Assembly: GCA_030849465.1 (NCBI GenBank)
Contig: JARVLF010000006.1
Location: forward strand, 1,178,001-1,242,000
Length of the DNA: 64,000 bases
Direction of reading: 5' to 3'
Source: Moesziomyces globuligerus
Taxonomy: Eukaryota > Basidiomycota > Ustilaginomycetes > Ustilaginales > Ustilaginaceae
Shown: positions 10,515 through 20,602 of the stretch, one piece after another
Position numbering within the stretch: the first letter of the stretch is position 1
Layout of the letters: the number at the start of each line of letters is the position of its first letter
Position numbers and translations under genes: made by a program
The notes under the pieces: generated by a model
Databases searched by the model: none
What the model saw: the letters and a program-made list of their open reading frames with translations, nothing else
What the model was told of the DNA's origin: nothing

Positions 10515-10525
10515 CTTTTATAAAC
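10515..10525 (-). promoter_or_regulatory. TATA-like element of the MFS transporter
   Basis: Minus-strand GTTTATAAAAG about 90 bases upstream of the transporter ATG, a good spacing for a TATA box in a regulated fungal promoter. Further upstream, TGCGGGGC occurs twice within 20 bases (10561-10580), reminiscent of GC-rich zinc-finger repressor sites; that is a resemblance only. Confidence 0.55.
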
Positions 10526-12357
10526 GAAGGGGCGGTAGAGCCTGTGGGGGTGATACATCTTTGCGGGGCATTGCGGGGCGCATGGCCATGCCTGGCCATG
10601 CCTGAGGACATGGCTGAGCAGGCATCGGCGTGGGGAAAAGAGGGGTACGCCTCTTTCGACCGTTGCGACGGGGGGGGTTGATTGGTCACTGGCAAGGCTC
10701 GGGAGCGTTGTGACGCCGGTCAGGGCGGCCGTCTGGTTGGCTCGCCTCCTGACGGACCGAATAGCTCGCTTGTGACGGCTGGGATTCGGGCTGGCAGCAG
10801 AGGAGGTGAGTAGTACTTCGCTTGACGCGGGTGGCGTCGGAGGCGAGGCAATTTGGCAGCCGGTGAATTCGGCGGATGCTGCTGCCGAACGCCAATCAAA
10901 CCGGCCAGCGGTTCGTGCGGGGCAGTCGGCCCGTGGGGTATTGGGCCATCGCTTCGACGATCAGCCGAGGGGGTTGCACCTCGTTGGTTCGAGAAGCGAG
11001 CCTCTCGGCGTGGGGACGTGGGGGGATCGGAGTGCCAAGCGGTTGCACAAAAAATCTCTCCGAAGTAAATTTTCTTTACGCGCTGCCGTCGGAACATTTT
11101 CATTCCTCGCCGCTTTACCCGAAACTCAACCGCTTCGGCGTGCTCTCCATCGCGATCACCAAACACGATGCGGTGGCTGACAGATCGGACCAGCAGTGAA
11201 AGACAGCGACCAGGATGTGCTGAAGCGGCCTGAAAACTTGGCTCAAGCGGAGGAAAGTTTGGGCGGGGAGGAAGGGTATGCTCGGCTCCCCACATGGGCA
11301 TGCACTGTGTTGGGGCTCGGTGAAATTTCTCCACGTCGAGCACATGGTTGCATTGTCCACGCCGACTGGTTTTGCCATGGCCCCACTCATACGTTTGCTT
11401 TGGGCGTTCGACCCTGACTATCCTTGCATCGACCACAGCCGCGGCCTCACGATCCCGAGCCAAACTGCTCCGGGGACGGGAGACACGTGGTAAATCCCCC
11501 CGCTCACTGACCGTCCCGGTCCGATTCAAACAAACGGCACACGATTCACTCGTTCAAGCCGTTGATGAGCATGGACAAAATCCTGTCGGACTCGTATCAG
11601 GGTGTGACTGAGGAAGGCTTGGAGATTCGAGGTACACACGCTTGGTGCGCGTGAAGAAGCTCGCAGCGGATCAGGGCGTCACGGGTTTCTGGCAGGCGAA
11701 GCTTGACCTGCGCTTTGCAAGGCCACAGGAACAGCAGATGAGGTTAGGGCAGTAACTCCGTCCAGCACCCAGATACGGGTCCGCCCGGTTCTCGAGACTG
11801 GCGCATGCACAGACCGTAGTAAGTAGAAGAAGCTACGGTTGCCACAATTGTCTCCGTGATGACCTTAAGGCGTTCATCTGGCGCCATGAAGAAGGTCGGA
11901 CGCTCCGCACGAGCGACGCCAGTGGTCTACATGGCGTAGAGACCCTTGGGGTCGATGCGACTAAAGGAAGTAGGCTCAAGCTCTTGCTCGTGACCTTTCA
12001 GCCTCGAATACCACGGGCCGGATCGTGGGCCGAGATGTCGGCGGCAGAGGCGAGGATACTGGAACGAAGCGCGCAGAAGCCGGTGACGAGTGGCGACGGA
12101 TCGGGAGGCCTGCTTCGAGAACGGATTGATAAGCATCTTGACCAGATGCGAACTCGATCTTCCCCAATGATACGAGCGCACCTCTAGCGACGGCCTTGCG
12201 GCGTCTTGTGCAAGTCGCATCAGTTTCCGGCACATGACGAACGATCCCAGCGCATATCACCACATCGGAGGGCGTATCGGTGACATTTCGAACTAGACTG
12301 ATCGAAAGAAGTACGACAGGACAGAAAGGTGATGCATTGAGCGTAGTTGTTGCGTGC
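10526..12357. other. Long upstream region of the MFS gene, no supported gene
   Basis: About 1.8 kb between the transporter promoter and the 3' end of the HoxX-like gene. Open frames up to 269 codons exist on the minus strand (10720-11529), but they are Arg-rich and of uneven composition with no family motif, as expected of chance frames in GC-rich DNA. The stretch 11.93-12.26 kb is open on both strands and could hide a small spliced gene, but I cannot name one. Confidence 0.45.
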
Positions 12358-15300
12358 TTAGGCCACGGAGATGGTTGCTGCCGGAACGCTGTTCACCACT
12401 GGACGCTGCACTTTCTCGCCATCTTCAGAGTAGTAGCAGCTCCAGAGGCAGTTGGCGTCCTGCCCCGCGACGCCATCCCTAAACGGCTCTTCTACGATCT
12501 TGGGCGTTGCGGCCACATTCGGCTGGAACGCGGCCATCTTGGCGATCGGCGTGGGAGGGAGCGACTTGTCGGCATCGACGGAGCGGTCGGCTGCAAATCC
12601 GAGGCCCGAGCTCGACGAGGGTCTCCACGATCTCCGACGCTCCGCCTTGGTCGAGGGTGACGAGGGAGCCTCGTCTGCACCCTGCTGACGGCTACCGTTC
12701 TGGAGGATGGACAAGACGTCCGAGATCGACGAGCGGCGTCGCTGGCGCGTCGCCGCATCGACGCGCGAGCTGGTGCGCACGGGCGATGTGGGCGCCGCCG
12801 AAACAGCAGCAACGGTCTGGGCCACAGCAACAGCCGAAGCCGCGGCAACGACGGGCGCCGCAGAGCACTTTTCCGCCTCGGCGTGAAGGTTAGCGCGGCT
12901 CTTGCGGCCGAGCGACTGGAAGAAGCGCTGGATCTTGCTGCTCGGCTTCTTCTCGTGCGCGGGAGATGCAGGCACGGGTCGCACAGCATCGGTCGCGCTC
13001 GAGCGCTCCGAACGCACCTTGACTCCCGTCCTCGGCTTGCTGGCCGGCGACTCGGCATTGGCACCTGCAAACGAAATGGCCGTAGGGCCTCGCTTGACCG
13101 CCGTGCTGTTGCCAAGCAGGCCGGCGTCGGGACTGTGCAGATGCACCTTGAGCTGCTCCGCCTCGATCTCGACGCGCTGCGCCTCCTCGTCTCCGAGCGA
13201 CAGCACCGGCTTGGGACTGCCGCCACGCGGCGTTGTCGGTGCGGTCGAGGTCGAGGTGCGCTCGCTGCCGCCACGCTGCGTCGCATCGCCATCCATCGAC
13301 ATGGCCGACGCCAACGTATCGTTCCCCACACTGTGTGCGCGGGCCATCCGGGGCCCCACCGCCTCCATCGGAACCACGAACTCGGGGCGAACCTCGGGCA
13401 GACGAGCAACGGCTGCAGAAGCCGGTACCTCGCCCAGGCCGTCGAACTCGTCGCGCTCCTCTTCGTCCAGGTTGACCGCGACGTCGGCTCCCGCTTCCGC
13501 GTTCGTCCAATCGTTTCCGGAGCCCACGCAGCGACGGTGGAGGGAGAAGCGCATGGGCGTGGCGGCGGGAACGAGTTTGCGGACGAAGCCGGTGCATCGG
13601 CTGGCAAAGCGGTGGTTTCGGTGCGGATGGAAAAAGTCGAGCGTCATCTGGTCGAGCTCGCGCGTGCGGTAGTGCTGCAAGTGCTCGTCGACCGAGAGCG
13701 CGTGGCCGCTCGCATCTGCATTGCCGGCGAACAGATAGGCGAGGTAGCGCATCTTGTTGCGTACGATCTGCTCCGACAGCAGCATCGACTGGGACTCGTC
13801 TGCCGATGCCGGACGCAGCGAGCGAGTCCAGGGAGCACCCGAGGCACCCAGACCCTGACTCGAGGCGCTGGTCTGGGTATCCGCATCCATGACTTGGTTG
13901 ACGAGTGTCTTGATCGAGGCGAGCATCTGGGTGGCGTCCATGCCGTCGTTGTCCAGCACGTGGTCGACGAGGCCGATCCGCTTGGCCTCGTGCGAACTCA
14001 TGGGCAGCATGTCGCGTGCGAACCGGGCGGCGACGCGCGCGCCGCATCGCTCGTACCACGAGTACGTGTGCCACTCGGAGCCGAACAGGCCGAGGCCTCG
14101 GTAGTGCGGGTTGAGCACCGCCGACTCGGCGCAGATGACAAAGTCGGCCGCCGTCGCCATGGCGAGCCCGCCGGCAGCCGCGTTGCCCCGCATCGCCGAG
14201 AAGGTGACGATGCCCCGCGGTGCGAGCAGCGCCTGGACGCAGTCGTCAATCGCATTGATGTTGGCCCATCCCTCGGCCGACGCATCCGGCGAGCCCTCGA
14301 TCACGTTGAGCGCAATGCCGTTCGAGAAGTATCCCGGCCCACCGAGCATGACGATCGCCTTGAGACCGGGCACGTTTAGTGTCCATTGAATCGCCGCAAG
14401 CAGGATCTCGCATTGTGTTGTCGAGAAGGCGCCGTTGTAAAAATCGGCGTGCACGTAAGCCACGGCCGAGTGGGTCTTGGGACTCGACTCGACATCGACC
14501 CACACCTGCTGGTACGTGCCCTCGCGTCGCTTCCAGGGCTGTGTGGCATCGCTGCCGAAGCCCGTCGTCGCACTCCACTCGGGCACCTTGTTGGCATCGA
14601 ACAGGCCGAGCTTGGCTGCGACGTCCGGCATCGAGAGGAGCGCCATGACGGCAGGCAGCTTCGGATGCAGGTACTTGTCGGCCTTGGCCTTTGGCCGGCG
14701 CAGGTGCCCGATCCAGAGCGGGCAGTCGGCGCCGACATCGACGAGCACGGCGCCCTCGCGCGTGGCGAGCACGGTACCGGGCTGGTTGAGCGCTGCCTGT
14801 CTGGACGCGACCGCAGGCGGGAGCGGATCGCGCTGGACGTGTGCGTTGTACAGGAAGAGCGGCGTGCCGAACAAGCTAGAGAGCATGCCCGGTTGCGAGT
14901 CGGCGCTGCGGATGCGCTGCAAAATGGCATCTGCCGAGAGGCGTGTTCTTGGCGCACTAGCCTGCGAGAGAAGCGGCAAGAAGTCTCGCTGGGAAGCCCT
15001 GAGTAGAGGACGATCGTGAGTCCTTCCGCCCAAGAATGGCACTCCCCTCGAGACGCACTGGGTCCGGAACTGGCTTGGTGCAACCACCTCTGTCCCAATC
15101 GGGAGATAGGAGTCCTTTCCGCTTTCGGCCGCCTGCGTCTGAGCGCAGAGCATGATGCGTTGCACTGCGGCGAGGACCGCATTTACCGCAGCGCGCGTGA
15201 CGGGTCCGCGGTAGAGGTCGCTCTTGGAGAGTGAGCTTGTGGCCGCGGTGAGTTCAAACTGGTCGAACGCCCAGACGGGACCGGCATCAAAGGCCTCGAT

Positions 15301-15850
15301 GGCCTGGAGCACGGTGACGCCCCAGTGGGTGCGCATCGAGGGGCCGGCGTTCTTGGCGCTGTGCTTGGCGTCGATGAGTGCGAGCTGCTGCTCGGCATCG
15401 TGCAGCTCGCCCATGTCGCCGATGAGACACCAGTCGATGGCCGACGGTCCGGCATCGCCCGGTGGGCCCGGGTGGACGATGAGCGTCATCCAGTTGGTGT
15501 ACACCTTGGGCGGCACGTGCTTGGTGAGGAAAGGGCAGATGATCAGGTCCGGCTGCGCGAGTTCCGCGGCCTCGATCATGAGGTCCGGCGAAAGCGCATA
15601 CTCGACCGTGACTGCATGCCCCTTTTCGCGCAGAACTAGAGCGGTGCGCTACGAATCAACGGACGACGGAGAAAAACCCAACGAGTGCATGTCAGTAAGC
15701 TGCACCAGAGATAAGGTCGCCCAGCTGCTGAGGCTAAGAGCCGTGACGTGACCGTGAACCTTGTGCAGGATAGCTCGGAAGGATGCTGGAAGAATGCGGA
15801 CGTACCTGGGCGAGCGAGTTGAAGGCTGTGCAGATGAAGAGGATCTTCAT
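12358..15850 (-). CDS. HoxX-like protein: formyltransferase domain fused to enoyl-CoA hydratase domain, long tail; one intron
   Basis: Exon 1 is 15850-15806 (MKILFICTAFNSLAQ) and exon 2 is 15648-12358, giving 1111 residues. The 157-base intron has a GTACGT donor, a TACTGAC branch site and a CGTAG acceptor, and joins AFNSLAQ to RTALVLREKGHAVTVEY, as in bacterial HoxX (KILF...AFNSLTQRL). The formyltransferase part shows IVHPGPPGDAGPSAIDW (H74) and WGVTVLQAIEAFDAGPVW. The crotonase part shows LGGPGYFSNGIALNVIE (from residue 450), GNAAAGGLAMATAADFVIC and NPHYRGLGLFGSEWHTY. In bacteria HoxX uses formyl-tetrahydrofolate to release CO for the NiFe-hydrogenase active site. Fungi are not known to have that hydrogenase, so the role here is open: formyl-folate or formyl-CoA chemistry is an inference. 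Residues beyond about 710 are Ser/Ala/Pro-rich, disordered and absent from bacterial HoxX (about 550-600 residues). Confidence 0.85.
15649..15805 (-). other. Intron of the HoxX-like gene
   Basis: Donor GTACGT directly after CAG, branch-like TACTGAC and acceptor CGTAG on the minus strand; 157 bases, phase 0. The first exon codes for only 15 residues but carries the conserved start of the Rossmann-like formyltransferase domain. Confidence 0.85.
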
Positions 15851-18800
15851 CGTTTGTATATGTGCGTGACGAGGTGCCTGAGTGAGTGCAGCCTCGAGCC
15901 AAGAAATGACGTTGTTTCGGAGTCTGCTGTTCGGCTCAAACCGTGCGAAGCAGTGGAATGTTGATGTGACAACCGAGAACTACGCTACCGCTACCGAAGG
16001 AATGTACGGTAGTGTCTAGGACGCCGAAAAAGCGGATGACGTCGGGCGAGGTGGAGGATGGCGGCGACGAAGTCGAGGGTCGTTGGGAAGGGAAGAGTGG
16101 AGGGACCACGGGACGCGAAAGCGAGGAGATGTCAGTATAAGTATCAGGCTCGGTCTGGCGGATCAGAGGGAGCGGCCATCAAAGCAACATGAAGGCGGAA
16201 GCGCAGGACAACCTGGAGTGCAGTTGCTTCAAACAAGCGCGGGCCAGAGACGAAAGCCGACCAGATAGGGTAGCAGAGATGAAAAAGCGAAGAGCGGGCC
16301 AAAGGGTGCCAGCCACTCTGTGGTGGGGGCGCAAGTGGACCGGAGGAGTGGAGCGAGTCTAAAGCTGCGGGCCATGTCTTTGTGGTGCTCATGCATTTCA
16401 TGAGGGAGACAAGCCGAGTGGGGTCCAGCTGCAAAGCAGGACAAGCGTGGGAAGCGCGATGCAAGCTCTGTTCACCTTAGCGGCGGCGGCAATGCAAGCT
16501 GAGGATCGACATGCGGGAGGAGCTTCTGGGAGGCGGAGGCTTGGGAAGGATTGCTCGACGCGGCGAGGGCCATGTGGCGTCAGGGTCCGCGTCGTGTCAC
16601 TTGGGCCACTTACGAAGAAAACAGAGGGGGCGCAGGGGGTGTTGGGTGTGCGCGGACTGGCTGGGCCGAGATGGGAAAAAAAGAGCCAAGCAAGGGGGTG
16701 TTGGAGGAGCGGGCTGATGATCAACGAAGGCGGGAGGTCGCAGAAGGAGGGGGGGTCGGGCAATTGATGGGTACGCTCAGGAACGCGAGGTGTTGTTCTT
16801 GGTGGGCGGGCAAGGGCGGCGGAAGCTGCAAGGCACACTTTGATGGGATCGAGCGTGCAAACAGTGCGGCGCCGCGGAGCCAAGGGGGTGTGAGTCTTGC
16901 GGGATGTCGAAGAGCGATGCAGCGCAATGCAAGGGGTCGAATAGTGCAGACCGTGTTGGGTTTGGTGTATTTAATATTTTCTCGGGCCTTTGGATTTTCC
17001 ATTCAGCGGCGTCGGGTGCAAGAAATGAGGCGCTGTTGTCGTGGTTGGGCGGATGCAGTCTGCAGCGTGTCGAGCACAACGACAGCCGAGCGGGGACGAG
17101 ATGGAGAGGGGCGCGATGGGAGGTGAAGTCCGAGTGCGGTGGGGCTACTTGATGAGCCGACGGAGAGGGCCGGTTCAGTGGTACGATGCGAGACCAAAAG
17201 CAAGGGCAAGGACATCACCGAGGGGCGCGAGGCCTTGAAGGGAGACCAACCTAATATACGTCTTTCAAGCAGCATGGGGTCTGGTGATGCTATCGATCGA
17301 GCGTCGGTCTGGCATGTCACCGAGTGGGCGCCATTGGCAGCTGCAGTGCACCTTTGAGGCGCACACAAGTCCCACGGTGATGGGCGGGCGCGACACTTGG
17401 CCTTGCGCCCTCGCGTCTGGCGGAGAAGGGCTTGCGCCTACTTTGCGCGCATGTGCTGGCGACTGGCGGCAAAGACGGGGCGTAGGACGTGGCTCGCTCT
17501 GCAGACGTCGAGAAAACCGGCTTGCTTGGCCTGCCGATTGGGAGCTGGATGGCATGCACTTTGGATTGGACAGCAGCAGCATAGAGTGTGGTACAGTGCA
17601 GTAGCCTGTACGAAGGCTGTGGCTGCAAACGTGTTTGTGCAGAGGTAGGCCGGACCGGCGCGATCGTACCGAGGTGGGCATGCGTCCAACCACCAGCACC
17701 GCTGCAAGAGCGCAGGACCCGGCCGCGCCCAAAGCAGCAAGCTGGCACTTCAGACGCCGCAGGCGGCTAAGCGAGCCTGTGCATGACTGCAGAGCGTGTG
17801 ACAAATTTCCGCTGGGCGTCCCTTGCGCGGCGAAAGCGCTGGCCCAGAGGCGTGTTCCTGGAAAACGAAAACGGCGACAACAAGAAAAACAAAACCAAAG
17901 GAGTCCAAAGGAAAACTCGGCAGGGTGATTTGCGCCGCAAGTGGCTCAAGGCGATACAATACTGTAGGCTTGCGAGCGGGGCTTGGCTGAGTGGCAAAAT
18001 CCGCAGACCGCAAGGCGGATGGCGGAGGGGGAATTCGCGGAGCTGAGAGGCAACCGCCTTGAACTTGATTCAGGGTGCGAGCCTCGCGGTACAGCCACGC
18101 GGTGTGTCGCGTTCGACGCCGCACGAGCGATCGTGTGCAGAAGCGACCTCGTCTCACCACGAAGCAGCATCTTGCCATCCACACGAGCTGTGAGACAAGA
18201 CCATGTTGCGCTAGGATGGAATCGGCTACGCCACGGTAAGGTGCAGATCCATCAGTGCAGCCACGCACACGATCGTGGCGTATCTAGCTTCATCCCTCGG
18301 CCGCTTGACGCCTGTTCGGTTTGAGCTCGGTGAGCGACGTGGGAGTGCATGGGAAGCGCGTCTGCAGATGTGGCGGGCGAGGTGTAGCGAGATGGAAGCT
18401 TCCATGCCAAGCTGCATGCTGGCCGAACAGGTGAGGTGCAACGAAGCATCTCGCCACCGATATGCGCGCGACTGCGCGACAGTGTCAGCGTCGGGATCGA
18501 TGCGTTGCCAAGAAGCACGCTAGCCTGGGTCGCAGAGACTGCATCGAAAAGCAGCGTCGGCATGCGTAGAGCGTACAAGCGGCGGCGAGCGCCGAGCGGA
18601 TGGCGCCCTCGTGTGGCACAAAGCCAAGGTTTCTGAGCGTGAGAAAAGAGCCTACGCTTTCAGCCCGATCCAGTTGGCCATGCTGGGCGGTGGTAGATCT
18701 CCTCGCCAGGCCACAAACGTAGCGCACGACTGTAATTATGCTTTGTGCGCCGTCGGAGGTCGAAACCCAGCCCCACCCTACATGGAACAATGGTGGTCCT

Positions 18801-18911
18801 CCCCACCCCCCGCCTTTGCGGATGCGCTTCGCAGGTCTCCAGGTCTCTCAGCCAGCACCAAGACTCTACTAAAGCAGGAATGGCAAGCCGTGCAAGGCTT
18901 GGAGAAGGCGT

Positions 18912-18944
18912 GGTGTGCGTGTGTGTGCGTGTGTGTGCGTGTGT
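18912..18944. repeat. GT-rich microsatellite
   Basis: Interrupted (GT)n with GTGTGTGC as repeating unit, four blocks over about 33 bases, in the gene-poor region. Confidence 0.8.
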
Positions 18945-20267
18945 CGGCAAGCGCGGCTGACGTGGACCGTGTCGGTGGGGCTGCGGACAATCGTGAAGCA
19001 GGCCCTTTGGTGGTTGGCTCGGATCTCACGTCAGTTGCTAAGCGCCTGTGCACGAACGTCAAGCTCTAGCGTAACTGGATCCGGTCGATCAACTGGACCG
19101 TAGGATGGCACAGCGATCTGCGATGCAAGCGCCGCTTTCGGAGACAAGAGTGCCACGGCGGCAAGGCGAGTCCAAGCTGGGTGTTCTGGGGATGTGGAGT
19201 GTCCCAGGCTGGACGGCACCCGTTTGGGCGCAACAGCGTGCATCTTTGAAGCTCCGCTGCGCAACGCGCTCGTAGGTTGCTCCGCAACCGGTGGTGGTGC
19301 GAGTAGTCAGCGCTCCGTAGAAACGTCGGGCGTCGGCCTCGCCTTGGACCCGACCAAAGCGCCAAACGTGTGGAGAGAAAGGGAAAAAAGGGTCCAATTC
19401 GGATGCAGCTGCCAAGCACCCTTCTTTTGCCCATCCGCGCTTCGACCAGCCCCCAAGCACATCTTGACGATCTCCCTTGTAGTGTCCTCGTCGGTGCCGA
19501 CACGCTGGGCTGCGTGTCGTCGTAGCTCACCTTGTAGGCTCAACCCTGGCATTTGACTTGCTCATGCTGACGTTCCTGAGTCGAGTTTGGGACATCAAAG
19601 GCTCAACACACATGCTGTATCTGATGGAGCGATGCTCGCTGCTACGTAATACAGTGAGCGGACGAAGGAGAGTGCTGGAGGTGGACCTCAACGTACGCAC
19701 CCCAACTGGAGCAGGCGGAGCTGTCTTGCCGCGAGAGGCTTTGCGGGGGCTCTGGCAGCTCATGTCTCGATATTCAAGATCGCCAGTGGGTGGATCGTGA
19801 GCCCATGATCGGCGGCAGATCTCGTTTGGGTGCCCAAATCGGATCGGGTCGTTCGGTATCGGGAGGGATGTGGCAGAATTTTCACTCGCAGACTTGCTGT
19901 GGAGGTTGGGCGTGGGTTGGGTGAAGAATCAGTTGGGGCTGTTGGGCTTCGTTTAGCGCGTCAGCTGATAAGGCGTCGCGCGAAAAGAGCGCAGCAGCGC
20001 AGCAGCCCAGCGCAGTCTGGCAGCTCGTCCCCCCCGCGGTTCCTGGCTCGGCACACTCAGGGTCCCCCGCTCACGGCTCCACCAATCCGGCTCCACTCGA
20101 TGCACACACGCTGCACACACACACACGACACCTCGCGCTCCTCTCACCACCACCTCTTGCTCATCGTCTCTACAAACCACCTTCCAGCACCACACCCCAG
20201 CCACAAAGGCACACCATCCTTCTAGAGGGCACCGCCTATACACAGCTGCGCTCTTATCGCCAACAAC

Positions 20268-20290
20268 CTCAAGCTCAAGCTCAAGCTCAA
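20268..20290. repeat. (CTCAAG) hexamer repeat
   Basis: Nearly four tandem copies of CTCAAG in the probable 5' leader of the PQ-loop gene. Confidence 0.85.
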
Positions 20291-20602
20291 CAGATCCGCG
20301 TCACTTATCGCGGCAGCTGAGCTTTCATCTCTTATTCATCAAGGCCAGCAACGTTAGAGATAAGCGAGCTCCACCCTCTCATAGATCGTGGCTAGACGGA
20401 CGACGACCCGCACGGCACACCTGTCGCGACGCTGCTCGGGCTACCCTCGGACGCTCGCACGCATACACCCCAGCCTCCTCCGATGCATTCAACGTAGACT
20501 ACCACCAGCTTTCGCATCTCCCTCACATCGATCGCGCCGGGCCCTCCCATCTTGTCTCGGTGACGGGCCACCTCTCGCGCCTGCTGCGCGTGTCGCGACA
20601 CG

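Larger units (their letters stand above)
15851..20602. other. 4.75 kb region without a supported gene
   Basis: This lies between the divergent HoxX-like and PQ-loop genes. Many frames of 100-190 codons occur on both strands, but none shows a recognised motif or sustained coding-like third positions. Features seen: a purine-rich plus strand with G runs at 16.6-16.8 kb; an AT-rich TTTAATATTTTC at 16970-16981 in otherwise GC-rich DNA; A-rich sequence near 17.87 kb; a GT-type microsatellite near 18.92 kb; and a pyrimidine-rich leader with (CTCAAG) repeats from 20.1 to 20.6 kb that looks like promoter/5' UTR of the PQ-loop gene. Long regulatory regions, a noncoding RNA or a small multi-exon gene are all possible. 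Confidence 0.5.

Noticed and set aside
10981..11010. Possible tRNA B box (GGTTCGAGAA)
   Set aside because: Lacks the GGTTCGANTCC consensus and no A box or cloverleaf can be drawn around it.
10720..11529. 269-codon minus-strand frame in the MFS upstream region
   Set aside because: Arg/Pro/Ser-rich with no motif and no leader-like sequence before it; chance open frame in GC-rich DNA is more likely.
12883..14379. 498-codon plus-strand frame
   Set aside because: Shadow of the HoxX-like gene; no motif and poor composition.
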